This document shows, in pieces, positions 1-5,312 of a stretch of 14,026 bases of DNA. The notes beneath the pieces were generated by a model. That model saw nothing but the letters and a program-made list of their open reading frames with translations, made no database searches and was not told the DNA's origin. A program made the translations under genes and the position numbers. This DNA is from Hyphomonadaceae bacterium. GTDB lineage: Bacteria > Pseudomonadota > Alphaproteobacteria > Caulobacterales > Aquidulcibacteraceae. Location: assembly GCA_025458365.1 (NCBI GenBank), contig JALOSP010000011.1, positions 1-14,026 of the forward strand, given 5' to 3'. Position 1 is the stretch's first letter. Each line of letters begins with the position of its first letter.

Positions 1-1
1 T

Positions 2-661
2 GCCATGCCGGGCACAGTGGACACAAGGCTGGCGCCACCAGCCGACATCATCAATTACCGGCTTGCCGATCAGGTGCCGCAAGTCACCGCAATTCCGGCA
101 GACCTGTTGCGGCGCCGTCCAGACGTGTTGCGGGCCGAACAGAATGTGCTGCTGCAATCGGCGGCTGTGGGGATCGCACGCTCGGAGATGTATCCATCCA
201 TCACGATTGGCGGCACGATCAGCCTGCTCGGTTCGCTGACCGGCAATCCGCTGCCTGAGCTGTTGACCCGTGGCGGGGCGACCAGCGGGATCTCGTTGCC
301 GCTGTTCGACTTCGGACGTCGCCGGGCCAATCTGGCTGCCACCGATGCGGTGTTCGAGCAGTCCTTGCTGGCCTATCAGCAGACCGCACTCAATGCGGTC
401 CGCGAAGGTCAGGCGGCTTTGGCCCAATACACGCAGGGTCGGGAACGGACTCGCGCCGCCCTCGCCGCCGAAGAGGCTGCAGCCGACCGGTATCGGGCCA
501 ATGAAGCCGCCTTCCGGGCCGGTCTCACGTCTCTGAAGGAACTGACCGAAGCCCAGACTGATCTGGCAAGCGCCCGTCAGCAGCGGCTGACGGCGCAGCT
601 GCAGGTGTCAGATGCCTCGGTCGGCCTCTACCGGACATTTGCCGGTTCACCGGGGATCTGA
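2..661 (+). CDS. Outer-membrane efflux protein, NodT/TolC family (5' end cut by window)
   Basis: This is the C-terminal part (about 219 residues) of an outer-membrane factor, the trimeric channel of a tripartite RND- or MFS-type efflux pump or type I secretion system. Visible family features are the block DLLRRRPDVLRAEQN near residue 33, the strand region around SEMYPSITIGG, and PLFDFGRRRANL near residue 100. Long Ala/Gln/Glu-rich periplasmic helices follow, with FRAGLTSLKELTEAQ near residue 175. These are repeat-2 hallmarks of the NodT subfamily. Full members are about 450-500 residues, so over half the protein, including the lipoprotein signal, lies before base 1. The ATG at 5 is internal, not the start, because the frame is open to the window edge. 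The pump partners (membrane-fusion and inner-membrane subunits) are presumably upstream. The substrate cannot be told. The gene converges on the DUF3422 gene 12 bp away. Confidence 0.86.
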   Translation, partial: AMPGTVDTRLAPPADIINYRLADQVPQVTAIPADLLRRRPDVLRAEQNVLLQSAAVGIARSEMYPSITIGGTISLLGSLTGNPLPELLTRGGATSGISLPLFDFGRRRANLAATDAVFEQSLLAYQQTALNAVREGQAALAQYTQGRERTRAALAAEEAAADRYRANEAAFRAGLTSLKELTEAQTDLASARQQRLTAQLQVSDASVGLYRTFAGSPGI

Positions 662-676
662 GGCGTCAGCGCCTTA
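659..676. terminator. Small hairpin containing both convergent stop codons
   Basis: Bases 659-665 (TGAGGCG) can pair with 670-676 (CGCCTTA) around a TCAG loop, giving seven pairs of which one is G-U. The stem contains the TGA of the efflux gene and, on the opposite strand, the TAA of the DUF3422 gene. The position fits a bidirectional terminator or 3'-end stabiliser. No T-run follows on either strand, so a classical intrinsic terminator is not shown. Functional assignment is inference. Confidence 0.4.
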
Positions 677-1924
677 CTTCGGACGCAGGCGCTTGCGTGA
701 CAGCCCGAGGCCCGCGGACACGACCAGCACCACACCAATGGCGAGGCCCGCATCGATCCAGCCACCCAGATGGCTATTGGTATCGTGCAGGGCGGGCCCG
801 GCCAGCCCGTGCAACACCTTTTGCAGAAGCGCGAACGTGTAATAGCTGATCGCCACCACCGAGAAGCCTTCCACCGCCTCCTGCAGGCGCAATTGCAGCC
901 GGGCGCGCTCATTCATCGAGGACAAGAGCGCCTGGTTCTGGGTCGAACGCTCCAGGTCCACCCGGGTGCGCAGCAGGGCGCTGGCCCGCTCGATCCGGTC
1001 AGACAGGCTCTCTATCCGGCGCGAACAGGCCGCAACGGTCTCCATCGCAGGGTTGAACCTGCGGGTCAGAAAAGTGACCAGCCGCTGGTGGCCCTCAACC
1101 CGGATTTCTTCCAGTTCTGACAATCGCTTTTCGACGATGGCGCGATAGGCGCGGGCGGCGCCAAACCTGAAATCGGTGCGAGTTGCCAGTTGCTCTGCGT
1201 CACGGGCGGCACGGGTCAGCGTGTCCAGCACCGTAGCCTCGTCTGTCGTCACATCCTCCATCGCGGTGCGAACCTCACGGTCGAGCCGGTCAAGGTCACC
1301 GCGCAGGTCGCGAGCCAGCGGGAAAGCCAGCAGGGCAGCCATCCTGTAGGTCTCGATCTCGAAAATGCGGCGCAGCAATCGCCCCAGCCGGTCCCCGGTC
1401 ACCCCGTCAGACTGGATGACATAATGCACCAGCCCATCGGCGCCCGCCCCCAGATCCGTCCAGATCGCCGCCTTGCCCGAACACACCAGAGAGCCTGCCA
1501 GCTCCACATCCCGGCTGGCCACCAGCGGGCAGATGGCACTCAGCCTGTCGAGCGGGCCGGTGACCGGCACCACGTCAATCTCGACTGCCGAAATCCGGTC
1601 GCCTGGAAGAGTAAACCCGGCCAGCGCTTCGGGCAGGGCAGTGCCGCCATCGGCAATCACCGTCCAGGAAGCAAATTCGCCATGCCGCTCCCACTTCACG
1701 GTGAGGCCAGGCAGGCGCACGATGTGATGATCGGTGGTGTCTGCCGGGGGGGCTGTTCCCAGCGCCTCGCACAGGCCGATCAACGCAGCACGTGAGGCCC
1801 GCCCGCCGTCGTCATGGAGCAGCGCTTCATGCCGCGCCCGGCTGGGCACATTGGCTGCCAGCGTCGGGCGTGCGTGGGTCTCGGCCATCAGGCTGGCGCG
1901 CATTGGATGGTCGTGTGCCTGCAT
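674..1924 (-). CDS. DUF3422 family protein with C-terminal membrane anchor
   Basis: The 416-residue protein matches the proteobacterial DUF3422 family in length and motifs: HPMRASLMAETHARP at residues 6-20 and KWERHGEFASW at 77-87. The family has no established biochemical function that I know of. The first half is a mixed alpha/beta region. Residues about 285-350 are rich in charged and Leu/Arg residues and probably form a coiled coil (SDRIERASALLRTRVDLERS). Two hydrophobic segments follow, about 354-376 and 390-410, and a basic tail (RKRLRPK) suggests the C-terminus is on the cytoplasmic side. This predicts an inner-membrane protein with a large cytoplasmic N-terminal part. The start at 1924 fits the family, whose members begin shortly before the HP-R-L-E-HARP motif; GAGGGGG lies 6-7 bases upstream. 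It runs in the same direction as the methyltransferase upstream, but a 184-bp gap argues for its own promoter. Confidence 0.87.
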   Translation of the reverse strand: MQAHDHPMRASLMAETHARPTLAANVPSRARHEALLHDDGGRASRAALIGLCEALGTAPPADTTDHHIVRLPGLTVKWERHGEFASWTVIADGGTALPEALAGFTLPGDRISAVEIDVVPVTGPLDRLSAICPLVASRDVELAGSLVCSGKAAIWTDLGAGADGLVHYVIQSDGVTGDRLGRLLRRIFEIETYRMAALLAFPLARDLRGDLDRLDREVRTAMEDVTTDEATVLDTLTRAARDAEQLATRTDFRFGAARAYRAIVEKRLSELEEIRVEGHQRLVTFLTRRFNPAMETVAACSRRIESLSDRIERASALLRTRVDLERSTQNQALLSSMNERARLQLRLQEAVEGFSVVAISYYTFALLQKVLHGLAGPALHDTNSHLGGWIDAGLAIGVVLVVSAGLGLSRKRLRPK

Positions 1925-2012
1925 GCCTGCCCCCTCGGCGAACTCCTTTCCAGACGTAGCGCAAAGCCAACGCGATGCCAGCCCCCAAAGGTTCAGGACG
2001 TGGGGTCGCGGC

Positions 2013-2049
2013 GTCGGGTCCGGCCATCTGGTCGGTGTTTTGACCCGAC
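2013..2049. repeat. 8-bp inverted repeat in the methyltransferase/DUF3422 gap
   Basis: GTCGGGTC at 2013-2020 is the exact reverse complement of GACCCGAC at 2042-2049, with a 21-base loop. It sits 60 bases downstream of the methyltransferase stop and about 90 bases upstream of the DUF3422 start. It could be a weak terminator for the first gene or an operator or leader hairpin for the second. No T-run follows the stem in the direction of transcription, so neither role is established. The rest of the gap (1925-2108) shows nothing I can name with confidence. Confidence 0.35.
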
Positions 2050-2108
2050 ATCAGAACACCGCAGCCCGCGCAGTGGCACGCAGACTTGCAAGACCGGTGG
2101 AAACTGCT

Positions 2109-3134
2109 TCAGGTTCCGGTCTTCATCGCCGCGAACGGCGCAACCACCCAGCGACTGTCCTGCACCTTGGGCGTTGCGGCCAGCACCGCGTCCGCCATTG
2201 CGCGCGGCGAGCCGAACCGGCCTGCGGTGATGATCTCATCGACGTTGCGCTTCAATCTGGCCCATCGCCGCCGCAATGGTGCCCCCGAAGCCAGATAGGC
2301 GCCAGCCGACTGGTCCTCCAGAAGCTGCTGTCGCATGGCGTCGGCATGGGCCCGATCCTGCGCCGAAGCCGGACTGGTCGATTTCCCCGAGCGGACAAAG
2401 ATGATCGATGTCGTGTCTGTGCGCTCTCCGGCCAGAGGTGCAAATCCGCCACGTGCCAGCATCGCGACCAGCGTGCGAGGCGTGAAGTTCCAGACGTGGG
2501 CATAGTGGAACAAGTTGCCGCGCTGCTTCTGGACGCCCTGCGTGTCGGGCACTTCGATGAACAGCATACCCCCCGGTGCCAGCCAGCGCTGGAAGCACTC
2601 CAGCACCGCCAGTGGATCGGCGAGATGTTCATAGACATGGTTCAAGGCAATCAGATCGAATACACCGCTGCCAAATGCTTCAGGCACGATCTGACGGGCA
2701 GTCACGTCGATCCCGTAGGATTGTATCCCGAATTGCCGGTAGCCGTCGTTGGGCTCGATCCCCCGGGCATCGAACCCGAGCGCTTGCATCATGTACACGA
2801 ACTCGCCCGATGATGCCCCGACATCAAGGACGCGCGCCCCGGGCCGGACCAGTGCGGCAAGGCGTGCCGCCCGCCGGGCAGCGCTGCGTTGTGCACGCAG
2901 GCTGTGTTTGGGCTTTGGCGTCCACCCGCCCTTGTAGTCCTTGCGGTACCGGCTGGCATAGAAGGCGTCGAGTTCTGTCTGGGTCGGCACCGGGTCGTGG
3001 CTGATCAGACCGCATCCGTCGCACAGAACGCTCAGCAGTGGCGCCCCGCCACGCCCGGTGAGCCCGACCACCGTCCGGTCAGTGCTGCTGCAAAGCTTGC
3101 AGTGTGCCGTCGACAGCGTTTGCCCAAGGCGCAT
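2109..3134 (-). CDS. Zinc-ribbon class I SAM-dependent methyltransferase (Methyltransf_23 type)
   Basis: A 341-residue predicted cytoplasmic methyltransferase. The N-terminus has four cysteines in the pattern C12-x2-C15-x22-C38-x2-C41, a probable structural zinc site. The Rossmann core follows: motif I VLDVGASSGEF at 102-112, the acidic ribose-binding residue E127 in GIEPN, NHVYEH at 165-170, and LAPGGMLFIEVPD about 30 residues later. This layout is seen in methyltransferases of sugar, polysaccharide or natural-product pathways, but no sugar-biosynthesis genes are nearby, so the substrate is unknown. I chose the ATG at 3134 because GGAGG lies 5 bases upstream. The frame is open to an ATG at 3185, but that would add a Tyr/Arg-rich stretch unlike the family, and a further ATG at 3146 overlaps the ribosome binding site. 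It is divergent from the response regulator with about 100 bp between starts, so the two may share control. Confidence 0.87.
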   Translation of the reverse strand: MRLGQTLSTAHCKLCSSTDRTVVGLTGRGGAPLLSVLCDGCGLISHDPVPTQTELDAFYASRYRKDYKGGWTPKPKHSLRAQRSAARRAARLAALVRPGARVLDVGASSGEFVYMMQALGFDARGIEPNDGYRQFGIQSYGIDVTARQIVPEAFGSGVFDLIALNHVYEHLADPLAVLECFQRWLAPGGMLFIEVPDTQGVQKQRGNLFHYAHVWNFTPRTLVAMLARGGFAPLAGERTDTTSIIFVRSGKSTSPASAQDRAHADAMRQQLLEDQSAGAYLASGAPLRRRWARLKRNVDEIITAGRFGSPRAMADAVLAATPKVQDSRWVVAPFAAMKTGT

Positions 3135-3139
3135 GTCAT

Positions 3140-3144
3140 CCTCC
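3140..3144 (-). promoter_or_regulatory. Shine-Dalgarno site deciding the methyltransferase start
   Basis: Read on the - strand this is GGAGG, followed by five bases (ATGAC) and the ATG at 3134. It is the best ribosome binding site seen in the window. It favours 3134 over the upstream in-frame ATGs at 3146 and 3185. Confidence 0.7.
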
Positions 3145-3182
3145 ATGAATCGGAAGATGCGGTAACGGTATGCCGGAGACCG

Positions 3183-3218
3183 CATGCTGACTGCGCCTGT
3201 CAGCGTCCTGTCAGCATG
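3183..3218. promoter_or_regulatory. Candidate operator: 11-bp-spaced direct repeat inside a 9-bp inverted repeat
   Basis: CCTGTCAGC occurs at 3196-3204 and again at 3207-3215, an 11-bp period. The outer arms CATGCTGAC (3183-3191) and GTCAGCATG (3210-3218) are perfect reverse complements. GTCAGC therefore appears three times, once inverted. Direct half-sites about 10-11 bp apart, one helical turn, are the usual target of dimeric OmpR/PhoB-type regulators. The site ends 20 bases before the response regulator start and lies about 50 bases upstream of the methyltransferase start. Autoregulation and shared control are the natural inference. No convincing -35/-10 pair could be assigned on either strand. 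Confidence 0.5.
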
Positions 3219-3238
3219 ACGCGGCCAAGTGGGGTTCC

Positions 3239-3937
3239 ATGCGCATTCTCCTTGTCGAAGACGAACCTGAAATCGGGGCTGGCCTTGTGCGCCTCCTGAA
3301 ACGGGCGGGGTTCGTTCCAGAACTGGTGGCTGATGGCGAGACCGCTTGGGCCACTGGCGATCTTGAACCCTTTGCCGCCGCGGTGCTGGATCTCAACCTG
3401 CCCAGACTGGACGGGCTGTCGGTGCTGCGGCGGTGGCGGGCCGATTCAGTCGTGATGCCGGTGCTGGTGCTGTCGGCCCGCGGGACCTGGATTGACCGGG
3501 TCGAAGCGCTCAATGCCGGGGCCGACGACTACATGGTCAAGCCTTTTGCGGCTGAAGAGGTTGTGGCGAGGCTGCATGCCATCCTGCGCAGGGGAGCAGG
3601 GCTTGCTGCCAACGAACTTCGGGATGGCGATCTTGGCATCGATCTGCGTGCCAGGACAGCACGCAACCAGGATGGTCCCATCGACCTGACCCCGCTGGAG
3701 TTCCGGCTGCTGCACGTCCTGCTGTCGAAAGCCGGGGAAGCCGTCTCGCAGGCCGAACTTTGCGAAGCCCTCTATGACAACCACGAGGCCCGGCGTGACA
3801 ACGCCGTCGAAGCTGCAATCATGCGTCTGCGGCGCAAGGTCGGTCGTGACCGGATCGAGACGCGGCGCGGGTTCGGCTATTGCTGGCGCCCGGTCGCGCG
3901 CGCAGGCAAGGCCGCGCGCGAGGACAGATCCGGATGA
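3239..3937 (+). CDS. OmpR/PhoB-family response regulator
   Basis: A 232-residue DNA-binding response regulator. The receiver domain (about 1-120) begins MRILLVEDEPEIG with acidic pocket residues E7 and D8. The phosphoacceptor is D51 in AVLDLNLPRLDG, the switch residue S79 is in LVLSARG, and K101 is in DDYMVKPF. The C-terminal winged helix-turn-helix (about 132-226) has LTPLEFRLLHVLLSKAGE, the recognition helix region NAVEAAIMRLRRKVG, and the wing with ETRRGFGYCW. These are the PhoP/QseB-like hallmarks of the OmpR class. The start at 3239 puts the MRILLVEDE strand at the very N-terminus, as is usual. Its stop overlaps the kinase start (ATGA), so the two are co-translated as a cognate pair. The repeat just upstream suggests autoregulation. 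The signal and regulon are not visible from the sequence. Confidence 0.97.
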   Translation: MRILLVEDEPEIGAGLVRLLKRAGFVPELVADGETAWATGDLEPFAAAVLDLNLPRLDGLSVLRRWRADSVVMPVLVLSARGTWIDRVEALNAGADDYMVKPFAAEEVVARLHAILRRGAGLAANELRDGDLGIDLRARTARNQDGPIDLTPLEFRLLHVLLSKAGEAVSQAELCEALYDNHEARRDNAVEAAIMRLRRKVGRDRIETRRGFGYCWRPVARAGKAAREDRSG

Positions 3938-5295
3938 TCCTGTCCTTGCGCTTGCGGTTGCTGCTCGTGGGCCTGTTTGCAGCCGTCACGATACCGGCAT
4001 TTGCCGCGGTGGGACTGCGGGCCGCCTTCGAACATCACGTCACTGCAACCCATGTCGGTGAACTTGAAGCAGATCTGCGCTACCTGACCCGCAGTTTGCG
4101 TGTCGAGGACGGAACTGTCGCCCTGGCACCCGTGACCCTGCCAGATCCCCGGTTCAGTGAGCCACTGTCGGGCCTCTACTGGCAGATCGTCGATGATGCG
4201 ACCGGTGCGAACACCCGGTCAGGGTCGTTGATGACCTTCATGATCGACTTGCCGAAGGACGATCTGCCCCTGGGCACGATACATCGTCATGATCTGGCCG
4301 GACCCGATGGATCGCACCTCCTGTTGCTGGAGCGGCGCATCCCGGATGGACCGGACAGGAAGCGGTCCTGGCGGTTTGCCGTGGCGATTGACCGGGCCTT
4401 GCTGGACAATGAGACCGACGCCTTCATGGCCGATCTACTGCCGGTCTTGCTGCTGCTGGCTGCAGGTCTGGTTGGCATGTCACTGGCGCAGACCGTGATC
4501 ATCCTTGCCCCACTGGGCAAGGCGCGCGCCGCGTTTGCCGGGTTGAAAGCCGGGCACAATGCCCGCTTGAGCGGCGCGTTTCCGCCTGAACTGGGCAGTA
4601 TCGCGCGGGACTTCGACGCCTTGCTCGACACAGCCGAACGTCAGGCTCGCGAGACCCGCGAACGGGCCGCCGACCTTGCTCACGGCCTGCGCACGCCGTT
4701 GGCCGTGCTGATGGCCCGTGCCGAAGAGGCCGAGGCGCTGGGGCAGGGGGCGATGGCCGCGTCGATCCGAGAGGTGGTGGCCGATCTGGACCAGCGCGCG
4801 GCCCGCGATCTGGCACGCACCCACATCCATGGGCCGGTGCCGGGCCGCACCACCGATCTGGTGCTGGCCCCTGCGATCGGCCGGATCGTGTCGGCGCTGG
4901 CCCGCAGCCCGCTGGCGGCGGCCATCACCTGGGAGGTCGAGATCGACCCTGCCCATCAAGTCCGCATGGATGCCAGCGACCTGACAGAACTGGTCGGTTC
5001 GGTGCTCGACAATGCCCGCAAATGGGCCCGTCACAAGGTCCGGATTGCCAGTGCCACCAACAACGGCTCCATGATCCTGACGTTTGAGGACGATGGCTGC
5101 GGGATTGATCCCCAGCACCGTCGCGCCGCTTTGACCCGTGGTATCCGGCTTGACTGCGAGCGTTCCGGTACCGGGCTGGGTCTGGCCATCGCCCAGGAGA
5201 TCGCGCAAGCCTATCGTGGCACGCTGGAACTGCATGACAGCGCGCTGGGCGGGCTCCGGGTCGTGGTGCGGCTGCCTGCCAATCCTGGTCGTTGA
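3934..5295 (+). CDS. PhoQ-like sensor histidine kinase
   Basis: A 453-residue inner-membrane sensor kinase, partner of the preceding regulator. The first transmembrane helix covers about 7-28. The periplasmic sensor region (about 29-165) contains LYWQIVDD and HLLLLERRI, which resemble PhoQ-type sensors. The second transmembrane helix covers about 168-192. A HAMP-like linker leads to the H-box DLAHGLRTPLAVL with phosphoacceptor H250. The ATPase domain shows the N-box LVGSVLDNARKWA (N360), the G1 box EDDGCGID (385-392) and the G2 box GTGLGLAIAQEIA from 412. Gly after the His, and DNA-x-KWA in the N-box, are typical of the PhoQ/FeuQ branch rather than the commoner HE-LRTPL kinases. I chose the ATG at 3934, which overlaps the regulator stop as ATGA. 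An in-frame ATG at 3880 would put a basic stretch before the membrane helix. The stimulus (divalent cations, envelope stress, periplasmic glucans) cannot be told. Confidence 0.95.
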   Translation: MILSLRLRLLLVGLFAAVTIPAFAAVGLRAAFEHHVTATHVGELEADLRYLTRSLRVEDGTVALAPVTLPDPRFSEPLSGLYWQIVDDATGANTRSGSLMTFMIDLPKDDLPLGTIHRHDLAGPDGSHLLLLERRIPDGPDRKRSWRFAVAIDRALLDNETDAFMADLLPVLLLLAAGLVGMSLAQTVIILAPLGKARAAFAGLKAGHNARLSGAFPPELGSIARDFDALLDTAERQARETRERAADLAHGLRTPLAVLMARAEEAEALGQGAMAASIREVVADLDQRAARDLARTHIHGPVPGRTTDLVLAPAIGRIVSALARSPLAAAITWEVEIDPAHQVRMDASDLTELVGSVLDNARKWARHKVRIASATNNGSMILTFEDDGCGIDPQHRRAALTRGIRLDCERSGTGLGLAIAQEIAQAYRGTLELHDSALGGLRVVVRLPANPGR

Positions 5296-5312
5296 GCCGC
5301 TTCGGGTTTTGC

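Noticed and set aside
1734..2813. 359-codon open frame on the + strand spanning the methyltransferase/DUF3422 gap
   Set aside because: It overlaps two recognised genes on the other strand, is Arg/Pro/Ser-rich, and shows no motif.
3135..3185. Earlier methyltransferase starts at 3185 or 3146
   Set aside because: The GGAGG ribosome site is placed ideally for 3134. The longer forms add an atypical Tyr/Arg-rich leader and would run into the candidate operator.
3880..3933. Earlier kinase start at 3880
   Set aside because: It adds 18 mostly basic residues before the first membrane helix and overlaps the regulator by 58 bp. The ATGA overlap start at 3934 is the usual arrangement.
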